Assembly: GCF_001659605.2 (NCBI RefSeq) | Contig: NC_035178.2 | Span: 2,659,091 to 2,723,090, forward strand | Length of the DNA stretch: 64,000 nucleotides | Source: Manihot esculenta | Taxonomy: Eukaryota > Streptophyta > Magnoliopsida > Malpighiales > Euphorbiaceae | Direction: 5' to 3' | In this document: positions 1-11,618 of the stretch, piece by piece | Position numbering within the stretch: position 1 is the stretch's first letter | How the letters are laid out: every line of letters starts with the position of its first letter | Translations under genes and position numbers: made by a program | Notes under the pieces: model-generated | Database searches by the model: none | Told to the model about the DNA's origin: nothing | What the model saw: the letters and a program-made list of their open reading frames with translations, nothing else

Positions 1-290
1 TTGCTGATCGACGAGTTCCTCTCATCCTGTTTTCTGAAAAACAGTACACATCACAAGCAACATTAGCATCATATGGTTCATGTGGGCACACATGAACCCT
101 CATCACATATCATAGCATATCATTAATGCACATGCATATTATCATGGCATTTCACATCATCATGCAAGACAGGACTCCACATCCTATCCTAGTGGACATG
201 ATCTTTTCCTATTGTGCTTGACCTTCTATAACCTCTATGAGCCCGACACTCTAGGTCCGACCATATGAACCTAGGGCTCTGATACCATTC
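1..290 (-). mobile_element. Start of the internal region of an LTR retrotransposon (leader and primer-binding site)
   Basis: Read on the minus strand, this follows directly on the LTR at 291-2526. The complement of 274-287 reads TGGTATCAGAGCCC, the standard plant primer-binding site for initiator methionine tRNA, separated from the LTR end by three bases. The rest is non-coding leader. The body of the element and its other LTR lie to the left of the window, so I cannot see gag-pol or name the superfamily with certainty; a long LTR starting TGTAATACCC suggests a Gypsy chromovirus. Confidence 0.75.
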
Positions 291-2526
291 TGTAACGACC
301 CGAAAATCGGACCGCTACCGGCGCTAGGATCCAGATCGGCTTAAGGCCGCCGGGACCCGTAGCAAGCCTGACATAAAACCTGTAAACCTGTATAATCCCA
401 TACATGATCAACAATATACATAAGAATTAAAACTTTTCTTTCCATTTAACATCAACCAAACTCAACCTGTGCATAACATAAACATAACTTTGATCCCTCT
501 GTGGGATCTCATCTGTGCCCTCAATGGGTAACATACATCTGTTGAGTTGGTTTACAAAAGCATTTACAAAATCTCTAAGATCATGTATAAAAGGGATACA
601 ACAATCTATGGTCAAGCACATACTAACATCCATAAAACTCATTACATAACAATACTGTACTTTTACATTACAATTTGATCATGTCCATTTCTATCTATTA
701 CATAAGCATAACTCCTTCTCTCTATCCGAACTCCCGCACTATATCCTGTACCTGTAAGCCTGGGGGAAAAGGGAGAGGGGTGAGCTAAAAGCCCAGTGAG
801 TAGAGCTAGTAAAACACATTAACACTATGCTCAAATGGAATGCATCATAACACAAACAATTCACATAAGGGTTGGGTGAACTCATCACCAAATAGTCCAA
901 GTAAACTCTGTGCCAGGCCTGTAGAATGGGGCCTGGTCTTCCTGTCATATCATACATTACTTACCATTTTCCCAGGGCCTCCTCTGGGCTCCTGGTCTTC
1001 GAGTCCCATAACCATACCTTACTCTGTGCCAGGCCTGTAGACTGGGGCCTGGACTTGTTTACTCTGTGCCAGGCCGTAGCATGGGGTCCTGGTCTTCCTG
1101 TCTTGGACTAATTGGGTCATCCTACATTCACCCACATCAACAATAATAGATGCAATGCGACATATTCGTGATACTAATGCAATCATCCTATTGCATAATC
1201 ATGATGCATGAAACATGATAAAACATTTAATTTTAAAAGATTGAGTTAGTCCTACTCACCTCTGGCTGACTCTGACAATACCGAAGCAGCTGAACTCACT
1301 GCTGGGGTCCTCGGTTCCTCGGGTCCGAACCTACACCGGTGGACTCAAATGAGGGACCAAACATATGTAAATACAACTCTAATATACTCCCCAAAAACCC
1401 CCTAAAACATCTTGAAAACATCACAGAAAATATGCATGAAATGGCTGAACAGGGCACTTTCGGCGGCACCTTCGGCGGCCGAAAGTCCTGGACAGAGACG
1501 AAACTCAGCTAGGTTCGGCGGCACCTTCGGCGGCCGAAAGTGCCAGACAGAGACGAAAGTCTCTTTTCGGGGGCACCTTCGGCAGCCGAATGCTGCCTCC
1601 ACAAGAGGGGTTCGGCGGCCGAAACTTCCTTCGGCTGCCGAACCTGGTTTCTGCCAAACGGGCATAAACTTGGTTCACATGAACCTCCTGCCTCCCAAAC
1701 CCACAAATCATGCATATATCTCAACCAAAACATGCATACAAGTTCCTAGGGGCCTCAAACATACATATACCCCATCTACAACACTTCAATCACACACAAA
1801 CAAGCTACATTGTTCAAAACATTAATATATACCCATAACATCAACATTTAACCTAACATGCATTTCTACCCATAGATCTTGCATAAAACTTATTTAAAAC
1901 TCATAAGGAGCTTAAGATCGGCTCTTACCTCTTGAAGATCGAGAGGGAGACGACCTAAACTTGGAGATCCACGAAAATGAGCTCCTGAGTTCCCAAAGCT
2001 CCAAAACTTGTTTCAAAAGCTTAAATCTTCAAAACCAAGTGAAAACAAGTGAAAATATTGAAAGATTTAGAGGAAGAACATTGAAAATGGGTGAGGGACG
2101 GCGGAAAGCTCACCTTGGCCGAAAATGGGAAAAAAGCTCGCCCGTTTTCGGCTAAGGGACCCTTTTATAGTGGCTGGCCAGACCACGTTCGGGGGCCGAA
2201 TGTGCCTCCGCATCCATGCAATGTTCGGCGGCCGAACTTGAGGTTCGGCGGCCGAACCTTGACTTCCCTCACTCATGCTTTCGGGGGCCTAACGTGCCTC
2301 CAAAACGCATGCATGTTCGGCGGCCGAACCTGACTTTCGGCGGCCGAACCTGGGTTTTCCTCCAAAGACTTTTCATGTAAAAACTCATTTAATTTCTTAC
2401 TTAAAAACATGAAATACATGAAAACATTTCATAAAATCATAGTTTTACCCCTTCTAGAGGTTTTCGACATCCGAGGTTCCACCGGACGGTAGGAATTCCG
2501 ATACCGGAGTCTAGCCGGGTATTACA
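291..2526 (-). mobile_element. 5' LTR (2,236 bp) of the youngest nested retrotransposon
   Basis: On the minus strand the LTR begins TGTAATACCCGGCTAG at 2526 and ends GGTCGTTACA at 291, so it has TG...CA ends. It is collinear with the solo LTR at 22522-24740. Inside are clusters of imperfect palindromes of the form TTCGGCNGCCGAA (about 1450-1660 and 2180-2350) and short tandem copies of a GTGCCAGGCCTGTAG unit (about 905-1100). The adjoining tRNA-Met primer-binding site shows that it is a 5' LTR. No gene is seen; the open frames here come from the palindromes. Confidence 0.85.
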
Positions 2527-3381
2527 ATTTTTGCCTCCAAACTCACCAATCATGCATAAACTTGTTCTAAAACATGCGTTCATATCATACATTACACCTA
2601 GGGGCCTCAAACTAGCCTATACCCCAACTACAACACTTCAAACACACAAAAATCACATACATTGTTCATCAAAACATCAAAACCCATAAACTCATCAACA
2701 AGCCTAAACATGCATCTCTACCCATAAAACAACTTAATGCTTGTTTAAAAACACATAACAAGGGTGGATCCGAGCTTACCTCTTGAAGAAACGAGAGGAA
2801 AGGCGATCCTAGCTTGGAGATGGAGAGATTGAGCTCTTTGAACCTCCAAGTACCCAAAACTTGCTCTTTACTCACAGATCTTCAAAACAGAAGTTAAAAC
2901 CCGTGAAAATCATGGAAGATCTAAGGAAAACACTCAAGATCGAGGGAGGGGTGACGGAGACTCACCTTGGCCGACAACGGGGGAGAAAAAGCTCGCCCGT
3001 GCGGACCTAAGGGACCCTTTTATAGGTGGCTGGCCAGGCCACGTTCGGGGGCCGAAAGTGCCTCCGCATGCATGCCACGTTCGGCGGCCGAACTTGGGTT
3101 TCGGTGGCCGAACCTGAACTTCCCTCACTCATGCTTTCGGGGGCCTAACGTGCCTCCAAAACGCATGCATGTTCGGCGGCCGAACTTGACTTTTGGCGGC
3201 CGAACCTGGGTTTTCCTCCAAAGACTTTTCATGCAAAACTCATTTAATTTTCATACTAAAAACCATGAAATACCTTAAAACATTTTATGAAAACATGTTT
3301 CTACCCTACTAGAGGCTTCCGACATCCGAGATTCCACCGGACGGTAGAAATTCCAATACCGGAGTCTAGCCGGGTATTACA
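2527..3381 (-). mobile_element. Truncated LTR of the same family (nesting layer 2)
   Basis: This copies the first roughly 850 bases of the LTR at 291-2526 in the same minus orientation and ends at 3381 with the LTR start (complement TGTAATACCC). The layer-1 element sits in it at 2526/2527. The missing part is expected on the far side of layer 1, outside the window. Confidence 0.75.
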
Positions 3382-4935
3382 CTGGTATGCTTGTGTATGT
3401 GTGTTGTAGAATAGGTTTGTGTATGTTTGGGAAGTTTTGGAGGCGTATATGCATAGAAGAGCTGAGTTTCTGCCACTAAGGGAGAAACCAGGTTCGGCAG
3501 CCGAAGGAACTTTCGGCCGCCGAACATGCTTGTGGAAGCAGCCTTCGGCTGCCGAAGCTTGCCCCCAAAAGGAGACTTTCGTCTCTGTCTGGGAGTTTCG
3601 GCCGCCGAAAGTGCCGACGAACATGCATGAGTTTCGCCTCTGTCTGGGAGTTTCGGCCGCCGAAGGTGCCGCCGAACCTGCCTGACTTTCAGCTCTGGAG
3701 GGACTTTCGGCCGCCGAACCTGCCGCCGAAAGTGCCCTGTCCAGCCCTCTTTTGCATGATTTTCTATGATTATTTCATGATGTTCTAGGGGGTTTTTAGG
3801 GGATGTTTTTAGAGTTATGTTCTAGTTGTTTGGTCCCTCATTTGAGTCCACCTGTGTAGGTTCGGACCCGAGGAACCGAGGACCCCAGCAGTGAGTTTAG
3901 CTGCTTCTGAGTCAGTAGAGCTTCAGCCAGAGGTGAGTGGAATAACTCTTATGCTTTTAAATAAATAAACCAGTTTTAGCATGATTCACGCATCATGAAT
4001 GCCATGAGATATAATAGGGTGCTTGCATTAGAACTCACGAATATGTTGCATTGCATAATATGTTGATGATGCGGATGAATGTTGAATGATCCTTTAGTCC
4101 TCCTATGTTATGATATGATGATGATACGGTACGGAAGACCAGTGAGGTCCATTCTACGCCCCTGGCACCATGTAAGAGAAAGACCAGTGAGGCCCATTCT
4201 ACGCCCCTGGCACAGTTGGAATGTTATGTTATGCTATGTTATGATTATGTAAGAGAAAGACCAGTGAGGCCCATTCTACGCCCCTGGCACAGTTGGACCA
4301 TGTAGAGGACTATTGGTGACAAATTCATCCTTGATGTGATTAGTTGTGATGTGATGCATTTCATGTTACCATATATTTTAAATGTTTTATTATTCTGCTC
4401 ACTGGGCTCTTGTAGCTCACCCCTCTCCCTTAATCCCCAAGCTTGCAGGTACAGGGTAGACCAGGAGGTCAGCAAGAGTAATGAAGTCTTGTGTATGTAA
4501 TAGCTAGAATGTGGACATGACAAATTGTATAATGATGTAGAGTTGGGAATAGTTATGTAATGTAATGACATTGGGGATTAGAGATTGTGCTTGACCCTAT
4601 GTGTATGGTATCCCTTTTAATACATGATCTTAGATGTTTTGTAATGCTTATGTAAACCAACTCAACACATGTTATGCCACCCATTGGGGGCATTGATGAG
4701 GTCCCACAGAGGGGCCAATGCTTATGATTATGTTTATGTTCAGTGCATGCACAGGTTGAGTTTGGTGTATGAGAGAATGAATGAAAGAAAAGTTTTAATT
4801 TTTATGTATGATTGTTGATCATGTATGGGATTAAACAGGTTTACAGGTTACAGGTCAGGCTTGCTACGGGTCCCGGCGGCCTTAAGCCGATCTGGATCCT
4901 AGCGCCGGTAGCGGTCCAATTTTCGGGTCGTTACA
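3382..4935 (+). mobile_element. Truncated LTR of the same family, opposite strand (nesting layer 3)
   Basis: This is the plus-strand LTR from about its base 780 to its true end GGTCGTTACA at 4935. It contains the palindrome cluster (about 3490-3745), the conserved stretch around 3860-3890, and three tandem AGACCAGTGAGG...GGCAC units (about 4135-4295). Its start is replaced by layer 2 at 3381/3382. It ends in Copia coding sequence, so it was inserted there; the bases just after the end are AACAA, the expected right target duplication, whose partner is out of view. Confidence 0.75.
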
Positions 4936-6036
4936 AACAACATGCCCATCCCAGCTGTTCCTTTCAGATATCGAACAATCCTCAATGATGCCTCCATATG
5001 CTCTTGTCTTGGATCGTGCATGAATTGACTTACTAAACTCACAACATACGCCACGTCTGGTCTGGTGTGTGATAAGTAAATCAACTTTCCTACCAGTCTC
5101 TTGTACCTCCCCTTATTTGCTAGTCCTTCTTCTGAATATTTGTTCAACTCATGATTGACCATTACTGGAGTATCAATCGGCTTGGTGTCCATCATTTTTA
5201 TTTCGGTTAACAGATTAAAGATGTATTTTCTCTGTGATATTAGGATTCCTTGGTCTGACCTGAGAACTTCAATTTCAAGGAAGTATTTTAACCCCCAGGT
5301 CTTTCATCTCAAATTCTTGGAATAAGTTGTCCCTCAGCCGTTTGATCTCGTCCACATCGTCTCGTATATAATCAAACACATGATTTTTCTTTCGGCTCGT
5401 ATAGAAGTAACAACTGCTTCGGACCAAAACTTAGAAGGAACCCCGGTTTCAAACAATAAGACTCGGGTGATTTCAAGGATGTGCCGATTTTTTTTTCGGC
5501 GATCCCATTTCACTGTGGGGTATACGAACAAGTAGTTTGGCGAATGACCCCATTGTCCTGAAAAAAAGGTTTGAAGATGATTGTTGATAAATTCTCCCCA
5601 TTATCAGACCGGAGGACTTGAATGGTGCTGTGAAATTGGATTTTAATCACGCGAAAAAAGTCATAAAATTTTTCAGCCATTTCGTATTTATGTTTCAATA
5701 AGTAGATTCAAGTAACATGAGTGCAATCATCAATAAAAGTAACAAAATATCTATAGTCATGAGAATCAATTTCCAGGACAGACCCCATACATCAGAGTGT
5801 ATTATTGAGAATGGAGTATTAGATTTATTTGTAAAAATATGATAAGTACTCTTATGACTTTTAGCAAGCACACATGAAGAACAAACAAGGATATCAATGG
5901 ATTTAAATTCAGAAAACAAAGCACGAAGATATTCACTTGAGGGATGGCCAAAGTGCCGGTGCCAGAGCCAAAATTGTCAGGTTGAAGACCCTTGAGCTAA
6001 GTGAGCCGACCCAATACTTGAGACCTCCTCCACATA
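4936..6036 (-). mobile_element. Decayed Copia retrotransposon fragment (integrase to reverse transcriptase)
   Basis: Minus-strand Copia coding sequence with frameshifts. From right to left it shows the pre-integrase region (LWHRHFGHPSSEYL), integrase core pieces (IIHSDVWG; RSDNGENL), the end of the integrase domain (5334-5531), a large deletion across most of the reverse transcriptase, then the region before RNase H (RPDVAYVVSLVSQFM, 4936-5195). It is cut at 4935 by the inserted LTR. Non-functional relic; the left remainder is out of view. Confidence 0.8.
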
Positions 6037-6690
6037 GTACAGGATATGATCAATTATGCCTATGAATATGCTACCAATTACCGCCTAGAATCATGCTAAC
6101 TATGGTAATGTTAATCATTGATTAATTACAATTATGGCAGAATACTCTTTTCAACACTCCCTCTCAAGTTAATTCATGTGGATCCAACATGCCCAACTTG
6201 TCCAAAACTTCATGGAATATTCGTCCAACAACTACTTTAGTTAGGATGTCTGCCCATTGATATTCCGATCGAACAAACGGTAATGATATCAAACCATTGT
6301 CCAACTTTTCCTTGATGAAATGTCGGTCTATTTCAACATGTTTTGTTCGCATGTTGAACATAATTTTCGAAAATGCTGATTGCTGCCTTGTTATCACAAC
6401 GAAGTCCAGTTGTGTCCCCTGATGGAAATCCAAACTCAAACATCAACTTTCTGATCTATAGTAGCTCTGCAAATCTTTTTGTTGTTCCCCTAAATTCTGC
6501 TTCAGTACTGGACAGTGCCACCACCTTTTACTTCTTACTTTTCCATATCACTAAGTTACTTCCAACGAAGGTAAAATATCCTGAAATGGATCGTCTGTCG
6601 GCACGGTCTCCTACCCAATCAGCATCCGTATATCCATTGATACTGAGATGATCATTCTTCTTGAACAACATGTCCATGCTGTTGCAAAGA
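6037..6690 (-). mobile_element. Copia 3' end fragment: RNase H, polypurine tract and short LTR
   Basis: Minus strand. The piece 6164-6690 encodes the Copia RNase H end, with DADWVGDRADRRS, SSTEAEFRG, LRCDNKAAI and the tail TKHVEIDRHFIKEKL. It is followed by a polypurine tract (complement of about 6157-6170) and a short LTR-like stretch (about 6037-6156, complement starting TGTTGAAAAGAG). It lies within the pre-integrase region of the fragment to its left, so it looks like a second, truncated Copia copy nested in the first. Broken by frameshift and stop codons. Confidence 0.65.
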
Positions 6691-6900
6691 GTATTCTGCC
6701 ATAATTGTAATTAATCAGTAATTAATATTACCATAGTTAGCTTAGAATATAAGGATTATATAGTACAAGATATAATCAATTATGCCTATGATTATGCTAT
6801 CAATTATCGCCTAGAATCATATAAGGATTATGCTAACTATGATAATGTTAATTACTGATTAATTATAATTATGATAAAATACTATTTTCAATACTCCCCT
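6691..6900. repeat. Two head-to-head pieces of the short Copia LTR
   Basis: From about 6690 to 6780 the LTR start (GAGTATTCTGCCATAATTG) runs on the plus strand. From about 6780 to 6890 the same LTR runs on the minus strand and ends at a polypurine tract (complement of ACTCCCCTCAAGTTGG). The result is an imperfect inverted repeat of LTR sequence. Exact edges are uncertain. Confidence 0.5.
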
Positions 6901-7123
6901 CAAGTTGGTTCATGTGGATTGGCCCAAATTTAACATGGTATGGGAGCTTCTCTATTCGATGTTGGGTCTCCTATAAATATATTACACACTAGTAAAATTC
7001 TTGAGATGAGAGGATATATTAAATTACACGTTGATTATAAAAAGAGATAATATACCCTTTATATGAGTTATAGATAATTCTCCCTTCAAATAATTTTTAA
7101 AATGAATTAAGTTTAATCTAAAT
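6901..7123. other. AT-rich spacer between the Copia relic and the duplicated block
   Basis: No gene or recognisable element seen. It lies just upstream of the point (about 7124) where sequence shared with the second duplication copy begins. Confidence 0.5.
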
Positions 7124-7606
7124 TTAAACAGTGATGTGATACCATCGCCACAAATATAAAGGTACCATAGCCACAAATATAAAGGTGAGGAACAATTATT
7201 TTCAAACATAAAAAATTATTTAGTTACGTATTTTTTCAGCTTTCCTTTTTGTTATTCCTTTATAAAAATAATAATAAAAAAGTTATAGTTACGATGTACT
7301 TTAAGATCACAATTATCTTATTTTATTGATTTTTTGAGAGAACTATGTTTATATTTTTAGTATTTTAAATAATTAATACAATTTACAAGTGAAATTAAAA
7401 TATAATTATTTAAAAAATATATTTTTTTATATTCATAAATTTAATTTAATGATAAATATATTTAATTAAATATATCAGATTTCATATTCTACCCGTTCGA
7501 TTCATTCTCATTTAAAAAGAAGAAAGAAAAAAAAAAGCATGTTTTTCAGAGTACTTCACCAGAGGATAACAGGCTTTCTAAGGACTGTGTCAGTGCTCCC
7601 CACGAC

Positions 7607-7614
7607 TATAAATA
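7607..7614 (+). promoter_or_regulatory. TATA box of allene oxide synthase gene 1
   Basis: TATAAATA, 128 bp before the start codon, is followed by a pyrimidine-rich leader as expected of a plant core promoter. The same box occurs at 41583-41590 before the second copy. A shared upstream motif, ACTTCACCAGAGGATAACA (7553-7571), lies close to the TATA box here but about 130 bp away in copy 2. Confidence 0.7.
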
Positions 7615-7741
7615 AAACACAGACCGGGACCCTCCCCTTCTACACCACAATCTCCAGTTCCTACATTTTCTCGTCGTACCAAATCCTGCCAAGTTCCTGA
7701 AACATCTTCCAGGACATTAACTCTACCATTTCCCTTCCAAC

Positions 7742-9199
7742 ATGGCTTCGGCTTCTGTCATCCCAATCGACGATTCTTCTTCGACTGATGTTTCCGGACT
7801 TCCCCTTCGTGATATCCCCGGCGATTATGGTCTCCCTTTCATCGGCCCCATCAAAGATCGACTTGATTATTTCTACCATCAAGGCGTTGATGAGTTCTTC
7901 AGATCCAGAGCTCAAAAGTACCAGTCGACGGTGTACAGAGTCAACATGCCACCTGGCCCTTTCATCTCCAGTAATCCACGCGTGATCGTCTCGCTTGATG
8001 GGAAGAGCTTTCCTGTTCTTTTTGATGTAAGCAAAGTCGAAAAGAGAGACCTTTTTACTGGCACTTATATGCCCTCCACAAAACTAACGGGCGGCTACCG
8101 TGTGCTCTCATACCTTGACCCTTCTGAGACGAGACACAGCCAACTCAAGAAACTCTTGTTCTATCTTTTGATGTCTCGAAGCAGTCACATGATCCCTGAG
8201 TTCAGTTCGACTTACACCAAACTGTTTGAAAGTCTGGAGAAGGATCTTGCCTCCAAGGGCAAAGTCACTTACAATAGTCCCGGCGAGCAAGCTGCATTTA
8301 GCTTCTTGGGTCGGTGTTACTTCGGCGTAGATCCTGTGGATACTCAACTCGGGACTCATGGACCTACTATAATAACTATATGGGTACTGTTTCATCTCGC
8401 TCCTATTATCACAGCGGGCCTTCCGGCATTCCTGGAAGAACCCATCCTTCACACCTTTCCTCTCCCGCCGTTTCTCATCAAGAAAAAGTACAAGCGACTC
8501 TACGATTACATCTCCTCCTCCGCTGGATCCGTGCTCGACGAGGCTGAGAAGATGGGGCTCTCGAGAGAAGACGCCTGCCACAACATCCTTTTCGCTACGT
8601 GCTTTAATACCTTTGGTGGCATTAAGATCTTCTTCCCAAGCATACTGAAGTGGATCGGCGGTGCAGGAGTCGAACTCCATAACCAGCTAGCCAAAGAGAT
8701 CAGAACAGTTATAGAATCCAATGGTGGGCAGGTGACAATGTCTGCTCTAGAAAAGATGCCGCTGATGAAATCTGCTGTCTACGAAGTATTCCGTATCGAC
8801 CCTCCGGTACCGTTTCAGTACGGGAAAGCAAAGAGCGACATAATTATTGAAAGTCACGACGCAGCGTATAAAGTGAAAAAAGGGGAGATGATATTCGGGT
8901 ATCAACCTTTCGCGACGAAAGATCCCAAAATATTCGATGACCCTGAAAAGTACGTGGCAGATCGTTTCGCAGGCGAAGGAGAAAAATTATTGAAGCACGT
9001 ACTGTGGTCAAATGGGCGAGAGACAGAAAGTCCAACGTTGGAAAACAAACAGTGCGCGGGTAAAGATTTCGTGATACTTATATCTAGACTCTTGGTGGTG
9101 GAATTGTTTCGACGATACGACTCGTTTGAAGTCCAAGTTAAGACAACGTCATTGGGGCATACCGTCGTGATTACGTCGTTGAAGAAGGCAAGTTTCTAG
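7742..9199 (+). CDS. Allene oxide synthase (CYP74 family), copy 1
   Basis: An intact 485-residue, intronless CYP74 P450. Enzymes of this family rearrange fatty-acid hydroperoxides to an unstable allene oxide without O2 or NADPH; with 13-hydroperoxylinolenate this is the first committed step to jasmonate. Seen: SFPVLFD at 89-95, whose first Phe (F90) I believe matches the Phe that separates AOS from hydroperoxide lyase; FNTFGG in the I-helix region (288-293); EVFR (348-351); the haem-ligand segment NKQCAGKD with C438; and a KKASF end typical of plant AOS. The N-terminus (MASASVIPIDDSSS, then the core at about residue 24) is too short and acidic for a clear plastid transit peptide, as in the guayule rubber-particle AOS and some 9-AOS enzymes, so location and substrate (9- or 13-hydroperoxide) are open. 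The start is the first ATG after the leader and is conserved in copy 2. Confidence 0.93.
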   Translation: MASASVIPIDDSSSTDVSGLPLRDIPGDYGLPFIGPIKDRLDYFYHQGVDEFFRSRAQKYQSTVYRVNMPPGPFISSNPRVIVSLDGKSFPVLFDVSKVEKRDLFTGTYMPSTKLTGGYRVLSYLDPSETRHSQLKKLLFYLLMSRSSHMIPEFSSTYTKLFESLEKDLASKGKVTYNSPGEQAAFSFLGRCYFGVDPVDTQLGTHGPTIITIWVLFHLAPIITAGLPAFLEEPILHTFPLPPFLIKKKYKRLYDYISSSAGSVLDEAEKMGLSREDACHNILFATCFNTFGGIKIFFPSILKWIGGAGVELHNQLAKEIRTVIESNGGQVTMSALEKMPLMKSAVYEVFRIDPPVPFQYGKAKSDIIIESHDAAYKVKKGEMIFGYQPFATKDPKIFDDPEKYVADRFAGEGEKLLKHVLWSNGRETESPTLENKQCAGKDFVILISRLLVVELFRRYDSFEVQVKTTSLGHTVVITSLKKASF

Positions 9200-11618
9200 G
9201 GCATGCAGTTGTGTAACAGTTGAATAAAATTGCAAATGTTGCAGGTAATGTATAATTTTATCTTTAAATCTTGTGGGTCATGTGTACTGGAAATAAAATG
9301 GGAATCGGAAGGTTTGATTTAGCGAAATGTAATTCTTGATTTTGCTAAACCCTGCAGTTTCCCCTCAACTAATAAAATTATCTATTGCAGATTTGTGTTT
9401 TTTTTTTTTCAAATAATAATAATAAAAAATTACTTGAACACGAACCCATCCATCTTTGATGAGTTAGAATTCCAGTATATCTCTCAATGCTAATAAGAGT
9501 CTAAATTATGTTATCCTTTGGTCCAAATACGATTCGTATCAACGTTCTTAGTTTAATTTAGAGTTTGTTTAGATCAGGAAAATATAGGAGGGAATTTTCA
9601 ACTGTCGTACTTCATCTTTATGATTATTTTTAAAATGATCGCTGAACTTTAATTCTTACTTAAAATTTTCATTAAACTTCTTTTTAATTATGAGTTTTAT
9701 CATAAATTAAAAAAAAAATTCTCTCTATTATTTATTTTATATTTTTGTTATTTCTATAGAAAAAAATTTACATATTTTTTTCTTCTTCTCCCCTCCTAAA
9801 AATTAAAGATATAATATTTTTTTCTTGAATTAATAATTCTTATGTATTAATTAATAAAAAAAATAAGTTAAAAAGTAATGTTACCTTTCTAATAATCATA
9901 ACTTCTTGTAATTTCTTTTAATAAAGTTAAAAGAATATATATAATATATAAGTCGTATTTTATTTTATTTTTTATAATTTATTATTTTAAAATATTTTAA
10001 AATATTAAAATCTTATTCCACAAAAATAATAATAATAATCCAAAATTAATTTTATTAAAAATTATATAAATAACTATTTAAAAAACTTATTCATTAACTT
10101 TTAAAATAAAATGATAATTAATAAATAATTTATTTTTAATAAAATTATATATTTTTATTTTAAATATAAAAATATTATATATTTAAAATAAAATAATAAA
10201 TAATATACACAATACAATACAGTGGTTTTAATGTTAATTAAAACTTCATTTATAAAATTATCTAAAATTTAATATTTAAAATAAAATTATATCTAATTAA
10301 TATTTTTATGATTAATAAATTTTTTATTGTGATTAAAAAAATATAAAAATATTAATTAAATTATGTGAGTAAATACATAAAAAAAATGAAAGGGGAAGAA
10401 AGAACAAAAATGAAAAATGAATGATAAAAGAAAAAATATTTTTTATTTATATTAATCGGAAACATTTAGTATTAGATAAAAAAATAAATTAAAATTTAGT
10501 AAATACATTAAAAATTGAGATGAAAATTACACAATACAGAAAAGAAATATAAGAGAGGAGAGGAAAATAGATTTAATTTTCCATCAATTATTTTCTCTCT
10601 ATTTTCAAGATAAAATAAGAAATCATAGACCTTTTAGTAAAATTACATTTTTATCCTTTTATATTTTTTACCACTTTCCTTCCTTTACACTTTTTTATTT
10701 TTCATTAAATACAAATAGAAAATAAATATTTATTTTCTATTCCAAATTAAAAAATATCCAAAAATAGGCATAACTTAGCAGACTCCCAGTGTTTTTTCAT
10801 TTCACTTATGGTCTTTTATGTCGTCATCTTGAAAATTCTTAAAATCTTATTTGTTTTAAGGGAACTTAGTAAACAATTTTTGTTTGGTTGGCTACATCTC
10901 CCAAATGCCCAGAAAGCAATTAGCTTCACCCCATCCCAATATCATAAAAATTATTAAGAATTTGTAAGAAATGATTTATATCAAATTTATTTAATTAGGC
11001 TTCTATTTTTTTATTTATTTTAATTTTAAATTTATTTATGTTTTTTTATTAAATGAATGCTTTTTTTTTCTTTTAGAATTTAATTTAATTTATAATTGAT
11101 ATTAAGAAATTAACTTTATCGTTATGTTAATTTTTGAAAAAAAGTTTATGTTTAGTTTTTTTGTGAATAGATGAATACTTACACTTAGTTTAAAAACTAA
11201 ATAAATAAATTTGAATTTATTATTAATTTATTTAAAATAAAAAAATCAATTAAATTCTATTATTTTAAGAGGTATTTCAAACAAAAATAATTTTTTTATA
11301 TAATTAAACGTTTCATGATAGATAAACCATTAATAATTATTAAATAATATTAAAATTATTTAGTCACATCTCTCAATTTTATAATTAATTACAATTGCAA
11401 CTATGAGTTTATCTTTTTGTTTATTATCTCTTTCTCTCTGGAGATATAATAAAACAAAATAAGGAAATATATAAAATTGAATATTAATGTTTTCTGTATA
11501 ATTAAAATAAAACTACTGTGGTAAAAAAATATATATATATATATCTTTTTTAAAATCTGAAACTAGAAATTTCTGTGATTTGAGAAGAGATTCTATTAAC
11601 GCACGTGATGAGATTTTG
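9200..11618. other. 3' UTR and AT-rich downstream region of copy 1
   Basis: The first 200 bp hold AATAAA-type signals (near 9222 and 9290) and match copy 2 closely. After the T-run at about 9400 a 460 bp stretch (9430-9885) is unique to copy 1. From 9886 to about 10925 the sequence again parallels copy 2. No open frame of note and no RNA gene recognised. Confidence 0.6.

Noticed and set aside
1402..1825. Overlapping frames with SAAEG and FGGR repeats in the LTRs
   Set aside because: Produced by the TTCGGCNGCCGAA palindromes, which read open in many frames; the same occurs in all LTR copies.
2527..4935. A single LTR with its first part inverted
   Set aside because: The minus piece ends exactly at the LTR terminus and the plus piece starts about 60 bases before the position where the minus piece breaks off. 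Nested insertion of two copies explains this with fewer assumptions, though an inversion is not fully excluded.
8108..8680. A 190-codon open frame antisense to synthase gene 1, also open in copy 2 (42084-42656)
   Set aside because: It is kept open by the conserved sense sequence and its codon pattern; it matches no family I know, and its changes follow the sense-strand changes.
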